A DNA stretch of 64,000 bases from an uncultured Gemmiger sp. Lineage in GTDB: Bacteria > Bacillota > Clostridia > Oscillospirales > Ruminococcaceae. The notes under the pieces were generated by a model. It saw nothing but the letters and a program-made list of their open reading frames with translations, did no database searches and was not told the origin of the DNA. The position numbers and the translations under genes are program-made. The stretch covers positions 1 through 64,000 of the forward strand of contig CANRLV010000005.1 in assembly GCA_947631565.1 (NCBI GenBank), written 5' to 3'. This document shows positions 19,359 to 30,627 of the stretch, piece by piece; within the stretch, counting starts at the first letter, position 1; every line of letters begins with the position of its first letter.

Positions 19359-19901
19359 GTGCAAAATGGCAAGGCCTATCAGGTGGCGCTGACCGGGATG
19401 CTGTTCGCGCTGTGCATGGCGCTGTCCTGGCTGGAATCGGCGCTGGCCCCGCTGCTCGGCCTGATGCCGGCGATGAAGCTGGGTCTGGCTAACATCTGCA
19501 TCATGTACGCGCTGCTGTTCCTGCGCCCCCGCACGGCGCTGGCGCTGGCCGTGCTCAAGGCCGGGTTCGCATTTTTGACCCGCGGGCCTACGGCCGGCCT
19601 GCTCAGCCTGAGCGGGGGGCTGTTATCACTGCTGGTATTATGGGCGCTGCTTGTTCTGCCGGTGCCGGTCACGGGGTATATCTTCTCGGTGTGCGGGGCG
19701 TTGGCGCACAACCTTGGGCAGCTGGCGGCGGCCGCCGTCCTCCTCTCGGCGCCGATGGCGCTGGGCTACGCGCCGGTGCTGCTGGTGGCGGGCGTCATCG
19801 TCGGCGCCGGCACGGCGGCCATCGGCCGCGCGGTGTTCCCGGCGCTGGCCAGGGCCATGCCGGACATGGGGAAAAAACAGCAAAAAATATTCCGCCTGTG
19901 A
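19359..19901 (+). CDS. Gx transporter family membrane protein (HepS component I-like)
   Basis: GTG start; ALTGMLFALCMALSWLES..GLKLGLANI-like and SLSGGLLSLL patterns. Confidence 0.75.
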   Translation: MQNGKAYQVALTGMLFALCMALSWLESALAPLLGLMPAMKLGLANICIMYALLFLRPRTALALAVLKAGFAFLTRGPTAGLLSLSGGLLSLLVLWALLVLPVPVTGYIFSVCGALAHNLGQLAAAAVLLSAPMALGYAPVLLVAGVIVGAGTAAIGRAVFPALARAMPDMGKKQQKIFRL

Positions 19902-19905
19902 TTTG

Positions 19906-19934
19906 TTGACAAGCCCACCTCGGCGCGGTATACT
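19906..19934 (+). promoter_or_regulatory. Sigma-A-type promoter of rubrerythrin
   Basis: TTGACA-17 bp-TATACT. Confidence 0.75.
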
Positions 19935-19988
19935 GGAGCTACAGCACAGGAATGTGTCTTAAAAAATCAATACTGGAGGAAAAACGAT

Positions 19989-20531
19989 ATGGCTAAGTAT
20001 GTTTGCACCGTCTGCGGCTATGTGGCCGAGGGCGAGATCCCGGAGTTCTGCCCCGTCTGCAAGGCGCCCGCTTCCAAGTTCGTGGAGCAGAAGTCCAACA
20101 ACTATGTGACCGAGCATGTGGTCGGCATCGCCAAGGAGTCGGGTGTGCCCGAGGACATCATCCAGGGCCTGCGCGAGAACTTCAACGGCGAGTGCAGCGA
20201 GGTCGGCATGTATCTGGCGATGAGCCGCGTGGCGGACCGCGAGGGCTACCCCGAGGTCGCCGAGGCGTGGAAGCGCTATGCCTTTGAGGAGGCCGAGCAC
20301 GCCGCCAAGTTCGCCGAGCTGCTGGGCGAGGTGCTGACCGACAGCACCAAGAAGAATCTGCAGATGCGCGTCGACGCCGAGTGCGGCGCCTGCGCCGGCA
20401 AGATGGAGATCGCCAAGAAGGCCAAGGAGCTGGGCCTTGACGCCATCCATGACACCGTCCACGAGATGGCCAAGGACGAGGCTCGCCACGGCCGCGGTAT
20501 GCAGGGCCTGCTGGACCGCTACTTCAAGTAA
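19989..20531 (+). CDS. Rubrerythrin with N-terminal rubredoxin-like domain (reverse rubrerythrin type)
   Basis: [24 protein letters not shown] then a diiron ferritin-like domain ([19 protein letters not shown]). Confidence 0.92.
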   Translation: MAKYVCTVCGYVAEGEIPEFCPVCKAPASKFVEQKSNNYVTEHVVGIAKESGVPEDIIQGLRENFNGECSEVGMYLAMSRVADREGYPEVAEAWKRYAFEEAEHAAKFAELLGEVLTDSTKKNLQMRVDAECGACAGKMEIAKKAKELGLDAIHDTVHEMAKDEARHGRGMQGLLDRYFK

Positions 20532-20598
20532 TCGAGCCTGTACATCTCGGGGCCGGCCTGCGGGCCGGCCCTTGCCGTACCAATAAGGAGGGAGAGCC

Positions 20599-21777
20599 AT
20601 GTACGGGTTCAGCTACTACACTCCCACGCGGGTGGTGTTTGGACGGGGCAGTGTGGATACGGTCGGCGAGCTGGTCAAAGCGCAGGGCGCCGGCAGGGTG
20701 CTGGTGCATTACGGCGCCGGCAGCGCCGTCAAAAGCGGACTTTTGGACCGTGTGGAGCGCCAGCTGCAGGCAGCCGGTGTGCCGTATGTCACACTGGGCG
20801 GCGCGGTGCCAAATCCGCGGCTTGGGCTTGTGCGGCAGGGCATCGAGCTCTGCAGGCGGGAGGGCGTCGACTTTTTGCTCGCCGTCGGCGGCGGCAGCGC
20901 CATCGACTCCGCCAAGGCCATCGGCTACGGCGTGGCCGGGCAGGGCGACGTGTGGGACTATTATGAGCATGCCCGCAAGCCTGCCGCCTGCCTGCCGCTG
21001 GGTGTGGTGTTGACCATCGCGGCCTCCGGCAGCGAGATGAGCGATTCCTCCGTCATCACCAAAGAGGAGGGCGGCGTCAAGCGCGGCTGCAACAGTGATC
21101 TGTGCCGGCCCCGCTTCGCCGTGCTGGACCCGGAGCTGACCATGACCCTGCCCGCCTACCAGACCGCCTGCGGCTGTACCGACATCATGATGCACACGAT
21201 GGAACGGTATTTTGTCGGCGGCGATACGATGGACCTGACCGACGGCATCGCCGAGGCATTGCTGCGCACCGTGATGAAGAACGCCCGCATCCTGATGACC
21301 GACCCCGCCGACTATGACGCCCGCGCCGAGGTGATGTGGGCGGGCAGCCTGTCCCACAACGGGTTGACCGGGTGCGGTATCTCGGCCAGTGATTTTGCCT
21401 GCCACGGTCTCGAACACGAGCTGGGCGGGATGTATGACGTTGCGCATGGCGCCGGCCTGGCCGCCGTGTGGGGCAGCTGGGCCCGCTATGTGTATCGGGA
21501 CTGTCTGCCGCGTTTCGTGCAGTTTGCCGTGCGGGTGATGGGCGTGCCGGAGCAAAGCACGCCGGAAGAGACCGCCCTGCGCGGCATCGAAGCGCTGGAG
21601 GCCTTTTTTCACGAGATCGGTATGCCCACCAGCCTGCGGGAGCTGGGCGTGATGCCCTCCGATGCGGACCTTGCCCTGCTGGCGCACAAATGCGCCGCTG
21701 CGGCCGGCGGACAGAAGGGCTCGGCCAAGGTCCTGTATGAACCGGATATGCTTGCCATCTACCGCATGGCACGGTGA
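20599..21777 (+). CDS. Iron-containing alcohol dehydrogenase (BdhA/YqhD-like)
   Basis: VVFGRGSVDTVGELV, AVGGGSAIDSAKAI, HNGLTGCG..DFACHGLEHELGGMYDVAHGAGLA. Confidence 0.92.
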   Translation: MYGFSYYTPTRVVFGRGSVDTVGELVKAQGAGRVLVHYGAGSAVKSGLLDRVERQLQAAGVPYVTLGGAVPNPRLGLVRQGIELCRREGVDFLLAVGGGSAIDSAKAIGYGVAGQGDVWDYYEHARKPAACLPLGVVLTIAASGSEMSDSSVITKEEGGVKRGCNSDLCRPRFAVLDPELTMTLPAYQTACGCTDIMMHTMERYFVGGDTMDLTDGIAEALLRTVMKNARILMTDPADYDARAEVMWAGSLSHNGLTGCGISASDFACHGLEHELGGMYDVAHGAGLAAVWGSWARYVYRDCLPRFVQFAVRVMGVPEQSTPEETALRGIEALEAFFHEIGMPTSLRELGVMPSDADLALLAHKCAAAAGGQKGSAKVLYEPDMLAIYRMAR

Positions 21778-21835
21778 TGCACTGCCGAAACAGCGGCCCG
21801 ACCGGGGAATGACTTCCGGCGCCGGCCGCTGTATT

Positions 21836-22522
21836 TTACTGCACCCGGCAGGCGAAAAAGTCACCGTTTTGGCTGCAGGCGGCGTAAAACACCTCGCTGG
21901 TCTGGCCGATGCCCTGGCGCTCCAGCATCTGGGCGAGCCATTTCTCGTCCTTGCCGGCGGAGCGCAGATTTTGGTGCTGCAAAACGCCGTCCAAAATCAG
22001 ATCGGTCCAGGCAGCGGCCGGTGCGGGGTGCAGCTGCAGGTCCTGCGGGGTGGCGGGGCGGTTCAGGCTTTTGGGCAGAAAGCTGATCTGGCCACTCGTC
22101 TCCATCACGGCGCTCTGCAGCTCGTTGAGGTCAAAATACCCGGCGATGCGGGCCTGGCCCAGGAACTCATTGAGGTCGATGCCGGCTTTGGCCAGCGCCT
22201 GCTTGTAGATGGTGCCGTTCTCCATCAGCGTGCTGGCGCGGCCACTCAGGAACGTGCGGGCAGCCAGGCTTTTGCAGGCGGCGGTGTGCACCAGCCAGGT
22301 GGCCAGACCGTACAGCACCAGCGCCGTCATCGGGCGGTACCACTGCTCGAGGTTGGTGGCCAGCTCGGCGGCGATGGAGCCGATGGTGATGCTGTTCACA
22401 TAATCGAACGTGCTCATCTGGGCGATCTGCCGCTTGCCGGACAGGCGCGTCAGGAAAAACAGCACGACGATGGACAAAACGCCGCAGCCCAACACCTGCC
22501 CTATCTCGGTCAAAACATCCAT
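21836..22522 (-). CDS. DUF421 domain-containing membrane protein (YetF-like)
   Basis: LTRLSGKRQIAQMSTFDYVNSITIGSIAAE hallmark. Confidence 0.9.
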   Translation of the reverse strand: MDVLTEIGQVLGCGVLSIVVLFFLTRLSGKRQIAQMSTFDYVNSITIGSIAAELATNLEQWYRPMTALVLYGLATWLVHTAACKSLAARTFLSGRASTLMENGTIYKQALAKAGIDLNEFLGQARIAGYFDLNELQSAVMETSGQISFLPKSLNRPATPQDLQLHPAPAAAWTDLILDGVLQHQNLRSAGKDEKWLAQMLERQGIGQTSEVFYAACSQNGDFFACRVQ

Positions 22523-22550
22523 TTCTGTATCCTCCTTTTGCCAACACACC

Positions 22551-22670
22551 TAGGGATGTGCAAAACGCGAGTTTTGCAAAAGCGGCATACAATATATAGT
22601 ATTCCACGTCAAGAATAGGCGCTATATACTGTATAAACTTGTGAGCAAATTGGAGTTTTGCACATCCCTA
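22551..22670. mobile_element. MITE-like element (120 bp)
   Basis: Perfect 16-bp TIRs TAGGGATGTGCAAAAC / GTTTTGCACATCCCTA; flanked by 9-bp direct repeats CAACACACC at 22542-22550 and 22671-22679; no coding capacity. Confidence 0.75.
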
Positions 22671-22777
22671 CAACACACCCTCTATTTTGGACCGTTTGGT
22701 AACAGTTTATCCCAGCCCCTTGCACTTTGGCGGCAAAACCGCTAAAATAGTACCTGCACGATAAGGGGGGAGCCGGC

Positions 22778-23806
22778 GTGGAGTATGTATTCATCCTCAA
22801 CCCGACGGCGGGCAGGACCGATGCCGGCGCACAGCTCGTGCCGCGCATCGGGGCTGCCGCGGCAGCGCTGGGCCTGACCGGGCAGGTGCGCATCCTGCGC
22901 ACCGAATACGCCGGCCATGCCCGGGAGCTGGCCCGGCAGTACGCGGCCGCCGGAACGCCTGTGCGCCTGTACGCCTGCGGCGGCGACGGCACTTTCAATG
23001 AGGTACTGCAGGCGGCCGTCGGGCAAAGCCATGTGGCGCTGGGCTGTGTGCCCTGCGGCAGCGGCAATGACTATGTGCGCAACTTCGGCACGGCGGATTT
23101 TCTCGATATCGCCGCCCAACTCGAAGCTGTGCCGGTGCCGCTCGACATCATGGACACCGGCTACGGCGCCAGTGCCGATATCTGCGCCGCCGGGCTGGAC
23201 GCCCAGGTCGCCTGGGCCATCCCGCGCTACCGCCGCATCGCCGGCGGGTCCCTGAGCTACACCTGCGCCATCGTCGAGACGCTGTTCCGCCGCATCGGCC
23301 ACCGGCTGCGCATCACGCTGGACGGGCCCGGCGGCACGGTGCTGGAAAACAGCTACACCATCCTGACCGTCTGCAACGGTCAGTATTACGGCGGCGGTTA
23401 CCGCGCGGCGCCGCACGCCCGCATGGACGACGGTATGCTCGAGGTGCTGCTGGTGCGCAAGCTCACCCGGCCGCAGCTCGTGCGCATTCTGGGCGACTAC
23501 AAAAGGGGGCTGCACATCACGCCGGCGGGCGGCGTCGCCCCCAAATTCAAGCCGTATCTGGAGATCTACCGCGCCAAAAGCGTGGACATCGAGGTGCTGG
23601 ACGGCCGCCCACTCATCGTCACGCTGGACGGCGAGTGCACGCCCTGCACCGACCGGCTGCACATCGAGCTGCGGCCAAGGGCACTGAACGCGCTTTTGCC
23701 GCGCACGGTGCTGGCGGGCGGCACGCCCGCCGTTTTATCACAAAGCATTGCGGCAAATCATACTGCGGCCGTTTCGGCCGCCGGGGCCGCCGGGGAAGGG
23801 AACTGA
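22778..23806 (+). CDS. Diacylglycerol kinase family lipid kinase (YegS/DagK-like)
   Basis: FILNPTAGR, ACGGDGTFNEVLQAAVG and CGSGNDYVRN. Confidence 0.92.
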   Translation: MEYVFILNPTAGRTDAGAQLVPRIGAAAAALGLTGQVRILRTEYAGHARELARQYAAAGTPVRLYACGGDGTFNEVLQAAVGQSHVALGCVPCGSGNDYVRNFGTADFLDIAAQLEAVPVPLDIMDTGYGASADICAAGLDAQVAWAIPRYRRIAGGSLSYTCAIVETLFRRIGHRLRITLDGPGGTVLENSYTILTVCNGQYYGGGYRAAPHARMDDGMLEVLLVRKLTRPQLVRILGDYKRGLHITPAGGVAPKFKPYLEIYRAKSVDIEVLDGRPLIVTLDGECTPCTDRLHIELRPRALNALLPRTVLAGGTPAVLSQSIAANHTAAVSAAGAAGEGN

Positions 23807-23807
23807 C

Positions 23808-26291
<2,484 letters not shown>

Positions 26292-26300
26292 GGGACTGCA

Positions 26301-26897
26301 ATGGATTTTCAAAAAGCGGATTTCAAGGCGGCCTACGGCTTGAGCGCCCAGCTGCCCGCCAGTGACCGGCCGGAGATCGTTTTCTCCGGCCGGTCCAACG
26401 TGGGCAAATCGAGCCTCATCAACCGCCTGTGCCAGCGCAAGAGCCTGGCCAGGGTCAGCGCCGCGCCGGGCAAGACCGCCACCGTCAACTATTACGCGGT
26501 CGACGGCGTGTATTTTGTCGACCTGCCCGGCTACGGCTATGCCAAGGTCGGCCAGGCCGAGCGCCGCCGCTGGGACGGGCTCATCAACGGCTACTTTGCC
26601 CGTGCGGCGCAAAACGGCGGTGTGACGCTGCTGGTACAGCTGCTGGACTGCCGGCACGCGCCCAGCGCCGACGATGTGCAGATGCTGGACTATCTGCAAT
26701 ACCATAAGATACCCTTCGTTGCCGTGCTGACCAAGGCCGACAAGCTCAAAAAAACGGCGCAGAGCGCGGCGCAGGAACAGTTTGCGGAGCTGCTCGGCCC
26801 CTATGACTGCCGCGCCGTGCTGCTGACCAGCGCCGAGACCGGGCAGGGCATGGACGAGCTCAAGGCCTGCCTGACCGCCGCCCTGCCGGAGGCATAA
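26301..26897 (+). CDS. engB: Ribosome biogenesis GTP-binding protein YsxC/EngB
   Basis: EIVFSGRSNVGKSSLINRL, DLPGYGYAKV and TKADKLKK. Confidence 0.95.
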   Translation: MDFQKADFKAAYGLSAQLPASDRPEIVFSGRSNVGKSSLINRLCQRKSLARVSAAPGKTATVNYYAVDGVYFVDLPGYGYAKVGQAERRRWDGLINGYFARAAQNGGVTLLVQLLDCRHAPSADDVQMLDYLQYHKIPFVAVLTKADKLKKTAQSAAQEQFAELLGPYDCRAVLLTSAETGQGMDELKACLTAALPEA

Positions 26898-26901
26898 AAC
26901 G

Positions 26902-27669
26902 ATGGCCTACAACGAGTTTGCGTACTATTATGACGACCTCAACGCCGCGGCCGACTATGACGCCCTGTTTGCGTACATTCACGGCGAGCTGACCGCCCAC
27001 GGCGTCCGGGACGGACTTTTGGCGGACCTGGGCTGCGGCACCGGCGACCTGACGCTGCGGCTGGCCGCGGCCGGGTATGACGTCATCGGCGTCGACCGTT
27101 CGGCCGAGATGCTCAGCGTCCTGCGCGAGAAGGCCGACGGGCAGGGTCTGGCGGACCGGATCCTGCTGCTCAGGCAGGATATCCTGCAGCTGGATCTGTA
27201 CGGCACCATCCGCGCCGCCGTGGCCACGTTCGACACACTCAACCACATCGGCCCGGCTGACCGGTTTGCACAGGCCATCGGGAAGGCGGCTTTCTTTATG
27301 GAGGAGGGCGGCGTGTTCGTGTTCGACCTCAACACCCCTTATAAGCACGCCGCGGTGCTGGGCAACAACACCTTCCCGCTGGAGGGCGAGGGCGTGACCG
27401 GGCAGTGGCAAAACCGCCATGACCTCATCGCCGGCACGGTGGATATCACCATCACGCTGACCGACACCGATACCGGGCGCACCAGCCGCGAACAGTTCAC
27501 CGAGTACACCTATCCGCTGGTCTTTGTGCAGGAATGCCTTAAAAAATACGGCTTCCAGCTCACCCGCGCGGCGGACGGCGAGGACTTCGGCTCCCTGCGG
27601 CCGCACAGCCAGCGCTGGATCTTTACCGCCGTCAAGCAGTACACACAGGAAGGGGGCGGCCCCGCATGA
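26902..27669 (+). CDS. Class I SAM-dependent methyltransferase
   Basis: LLADLGCGTGDLTLRLAAAGYDVIGVDRSAEML. Confidence 0.9.
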   Translation: MAYNEFAYYYDDLNAAADYDALFAYIHGELTAHGVRDGLLADLGCGTGDLTLRLAAAGYDVIGVDRSAEMLSVLREKADGQGLADRILLLRQDILQLDLYGTIRAAVATFDTLNHIGPADRFAQAIGKAAFFMEEGGVFVFDLNTPYKHAAVLGNNTFPLEGEGVTGQWQNRHDLIAGTVDITITLTDTDTGRTSREQFTEYTYPLVFVQECLKKYGFQLTRAADGEDFGSLRPHSQRWIFTAVKQYTQEGGGPA

Positions 27670-28580
27670 GCCTGAGCATACCGCAGGACCACAATATGCT
27701 GCGCGGCATCTCGGCAAACGGCGTCGTGGTGTTCTACGGCGTCGATTCCACCGCCATCGTGCGCGAGGCCGAGCGCCTGCATAAGACCAGCGCCGTCACC
27801 ACGGCGGCGCTGGGACGGCTGCTGACGGCCGCCTCCATCATGGGCATCATGCTCAAGAGCACGCAGGATTCCGTCACGCTGCAGCTGCGCGGGAACGGCC
27901 CCGCCGGCATGGTGCTGGCCGTCAGCGACGGGACCGGCAACGTCAGGGGCTATGTCCAGCACCCCGTGGTCGAGCTGCCGCCGCGCGCCGACGGGCACCT
28001 GGACGTGGGCGGCGCCGTCGGGCACGAGGGCACGCTGGACGTTATCCGCGACCTGGGCTTCAAGCAGCCGTATGTCGGGCAGGTGCCGCTTGCTTCCGGC
28101 GAGGTGGCCGAGGACATCACGCAGTATTTCGCCGTCAGCGAGCAGGTGCCCACGGTCTGCGCGCTGGGCGTGCTGGTGGAGCCTGACCTGAGCGTGCGCT
28201 GCGCGGGCGGCTTTATCGTCCAGCTGCTGCCCGGCGCGGCCGGCACGGATATCGACCTGCTGGAAAAGAACATCGCCGCCATGCCGAGTGTCACCGCCAT
28301 GCTCAGCGCCGGCACGACGGTGACCGAGATGCTGGAAAAAGCCCTGGCCGGCTTTTCGCCCGAGGTGCTGGACAGCTACCGTGTGGGATATCGCTGTGAC
28401 TGCAGCCGGCAGCGCGTCGAGCGTATGCTGCGCAGCCTGGGCCGCGCCAAGATCGAAGAGATGCGCGCCGAGGACCCGACGGCGGAGGTCAACTGCCAGT
28501 TCTGCGGCAAACAGTACCATGTCGACCTGGGTGAGCTGCTTGCAAATTGGCCGGCAGAAGGCCCCGCCAGGGCGGAATAA
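27666..28580 (+). CDS. hslO: Hsp33 family redox chaperone
   Basis: C-terminal CDCSRQRVERML..NCQFCGKQYHVD zinc site; N-terminal Hsp33 fold. Confidence 0.95.
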   Translation: MSLSIPQDHNMLRGISANGVVVFYGVDSTAIVREAERLHKTSAVTTAALGRLLTAASIMGIMLKSTQDSVTLQLRGNGPAGMVLAVSDGTGNVRGYVQHPVVELPPRADGHLDVGGAVGHEGTLDVIRDLGFKQPYVGQVPLASGEVAEDITQYFAVSEQVPTVCALGVLVEPDLSVRCAGGFIVQLLPGAAGTDIDLLEKNIAAMPSVTAMLSAGTTVTEMLEKALAGFSPEVLDSYRVGYRCDCSRQRVERMLRSLGRAKIEEMRAEDPTAEVNCQFCGKQYHVDLGELLANWPAEGPARAE

Positions 28581-28607
28581 GAAAGCAAAAAAACTGGTAA
28601 AATACGC

Positions 28608-28636
28608 TTGACAAATGTACGGGCATAGGGTAGAAT
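28608..28636 (+). promoter_or_regulatory. Promoter of the tRNA array
   Basis: TTGACA-17 bp-TAGAAT. Confidence 0.75.
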
Positions 28637-28682
28637 AGAGGACGTCGCCCGGAAGGGACCGGCGGGCAAAGCTCTCGGTCAT

Positions 28683-28758
28683 GCGGCCATAGCTCATCTG
28701 GTAGAGCGCCACCTTGCCAAGGTGGAGGTAGCGAGTTCGAGCCTCGTTGGCCGCTCCA
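28683..28758 (+). tRNA. tRNA-Gly (GCC), copy 1
   Basis: Cloverleaf with anticodon loop TTGCCAA and encoded CCA. Confidence 0.96.
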
Positions 28759-28777
28759 TTTCCCCCAAAAGGGATAC

Positions 28778-28850
28778 GGGAGTTTAGCTCAGCTGGGAGA
28801 GCATCTGCCTTACAAGCAGAGGGTCAGCGGTTCGAGCCCGTTAACTCCCA
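28778..28850 (+). tRNA. tRNA-Val (TAC)
   Basis: GGGAGTT...AACTCCC acceptor; anticodon loop CTTACAA; no encoded CCA. Confidence 0.95.
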
Positions 28851-28857
28851 CTTTCGT

Positions 28858-28934
28858 GGCCCGGTAGTTCAGTTGGTTAGAACGCTAGCCTGTCACGCTA
28901 GAGGTCGTCGGTTCGAGCCCGATCCGGGTCGCCA
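28858..28934 (+). tRNA. tRNA-Asp (GTC)
   Basis: GGCCCGG...CCGGGTC acceptor; anticodon loop CTGTCAC; CCA encoded. Confidence 0.95.
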
Positions 28935-28939
28935 AATAT

Positions 28940-29015
28940 GCCTCTGTAGCTCAGTCGGTAGAGCAGGGGACTGAAAATCCCCGTGTCATTGGTTCGATTC
29001 CGATCGGAGGCACCA
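28940..29015 (+). tRNA. tRNA-Phe (GAA)
   Basis: GCCTCTG...CGGAGGC acceptor; anticodon loop CTGAAAA; CCA encoded. Confidence 0.95.
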
Positions 29016-29051
29016 AATTTCTCCCGTGTTCTTTGCAAAAGAGCACGGCAT

Positions 29052-29127
29052 GCGGCCATAGCTCATCTGGTAGAGCGCCACCTTGCCAAGGTGGAGGTAG
29101 CGAGTTCGAGCCTCGTTGGCCGCTCCA
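29052..29127 (+). tRNA. tRNA-Gly (GCC), copy 2 (identical to copy 1)
   Basis: Base-for-base identical to 28683-28758. Confidence 0.96.
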
Positions 29128-29168
29128 CAAAACGCCAAAACCGGCCCCGCGCCGGTTTTGGTATATAT

Positions 29169-29243
29169 GGTGACGTGGCCAAGTGGTAAGGCAAGGGTCT
29201 GCAAAACCCTCATTCGGCGGTTCAAATCCGCCCGTCACCTCCA
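29169..29243 (+). tRNA. tRNA-Cys (GCA)
   Basis: GGTGACG...CGTCACC acceptor; anticodon loop CTGCAAA; CCA encoded. Confidence 0.95.
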
Positions 29244-29244
29244 G

Positions 29245-29279
29245 CGTCCCCGGCCAAATGGCCGGGGACGGATTTTTTG
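29245..29279 (+). terminator. Terminator of the tRNA array
   Basis: CGTCCCCGGCC-aaat-GGCCGGGGACG-ga-TTTTTT. Confidence 0.9.
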
Positions 29280-29331
29280 TTGACGCCGCGCGTGCGGTCT
29301 GCTATACTGGATTTGCGCAACCGTTGCGCAA
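29280..29331 (+). promoter_or_regulatory. Promoter and operator of the lacI-type gene
   Basis: TTGACG-17-TATACT followed by palindrome TTGCGCAA-CCG-TTGCGCAA at 29313-29331. Confidence 0.8.
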
Positions 29332-29369
29332 ACAACGCATCCACAAACAGGGAAAGGGGAGTGCCTGCC

Positions 29370-30368
29370 GTGGCCCAGCAGCCGTTGACCATCAGCGATG
29401 TGGCCGAAGCCCTCGGTATGTCCAAGACAACCGTCTCGCGCGCCATCTCCGGCAAGGGGCGCGTCAGCGAGCAGACCCGCACCCGCGTGCAGGCCTACAT
29501 CCGCGAGCACAACTACAGCCCCAACGCCATGGCGCGCGGTCTTGCCCAGAGCCGTACCTATAATATAGCGCTGGTGGTATCGCGCCAGTTCTCCAACTTT
29601 GACCTGCCCTTTGTGCGCAAAAGCCTGACCGCCGTGTGCGAGGCCGCCGCCCAGAGCGACTACGAGATCATCCTGACCATCGCCGGCGGCAACAACACGC
29701 TGCCGCTGCGCCACTTGCTGGACAAGGGCAAGGTCGACGGCGTGATCCTGACCAGCGCCATCGAGCACAACCCCCTCGTCGAGCTTTTGCAGGAGCGCGG
29801 CATCCCCTTTGTGGTGCTGGGCACCCTCGACGACAAAAGCATTTTACAGGTGGACAACGACCAGGTCGCCGGCTGCCGGGACCTGACCGCCGCCATGCTC
29901 GAAAAGGGGATGCAGCGCATCGCGCTGCTGGGCGGCTCGCAGCGCTACACGGTCAACAGCAGCCGGCTGGAGGGCTACCTGCAGGCGCACCGCCAGCGCG
30001 GTATCGAGCCGGACCCCGCCCTGCGTATGCTGGAGCTCGAAAGCCTGCAAAGCCGTCTGGCAGGCCTTGAGCAGGTGCTGCGCCAAAGCCCCGACTGCAT
30101 CCTGTGCATGGACGACGAGCTGGCGCTCATCGTGCTGCGCCAGCTCAAGGCCAAGGGCCTGCGGGTGCCGCAGGATATCCGCCTGGCCGCCATGTATGAC
30201 AGCGAGGACCTGGAAAAGTGCGAGCCCAGCATCACAGCCGTCCGCTTTGACGCCGAGCAGCTGGCCCACCGCGCCTACCAGGTGCTGCTGGATGCCATCA
30301 ACGGTCTGCCGCTGAACAGCGGTCTGGCCGGCGGCTACCAGCTGGCTCTGCGCCAGTCCACACTGTAA
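29370..30368 (+). CDS. LacI family transcriptional regulator
   Basis: LTISDVAEALGMSKTTVSRAISGKGRVSEQTRTRVQAYIREHNYSPNAMARGL; GTG start at 29370 (29361 is possible). Confidence 0.93.
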   Translation: MAQQPLTISDVAEALGMSKTTVSRAISGKGRVSEQTRTRVQAYIREHNYSPNAMARGLAQSRTYNIALVVSRQFSNFDLPFVRKSLTAVCEAAAQSDYEIILTIAGGNNTLPLRHLLDKGKVDGVILTSAIEHNPLVELLQERGIPFVVLGTLDDKSILQVDNDQVAGCRDLTAAMLEKGMQRIALLGGSQRYTVNSSRLEGYLQAHRQRGIEPDPALRMLELESLQSRLAGLEQVLRQSPDCILCMDDELALIVLRQLKAKGLRVPQDIRLAAMYDSEDLEKCEPSITAVRFDAEQLAHRAYQVLLDAINGLPLNSGLAGGYQLALRQSTL

Positions 30369-30491
30369 AACAAGCCGCGCTGCACACTGTTTTTCCGGGC
30401 CGTTCCATGGACGTGGGGCGGCCTGTTGTCATTTGCACAGTCTTGAGCAGAATTCACAATTTTTTAAAAAATTCTTTGGTTGGTTCATACA

Positions 30492-30574
30492 TTGTCGTCA
30501 ACGCGCGAAAGTGCTATACTTTGAAGCGTAGAAAGCAACCGGTTGCGCAACTTGATTGCGCGGTCGGTTGCGCG
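30492..30574 (+). promoter_or_regulatory. Promoter and paired LacI-family operators of the sugar ABC operon
   Basis: TTGTCG-17-TATACT; GCAACCGGTTGCGCAAC (30535-30551) and TTGCGCGGTCGGTTGCGCG (30556-30574). Confidence 0.75.
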
Positions 30575-30627
30575 GGCTGTGACTGGCACGGTCCGCACAA
30601 AGATCATTCTGAAAGGGAGATGCACAC

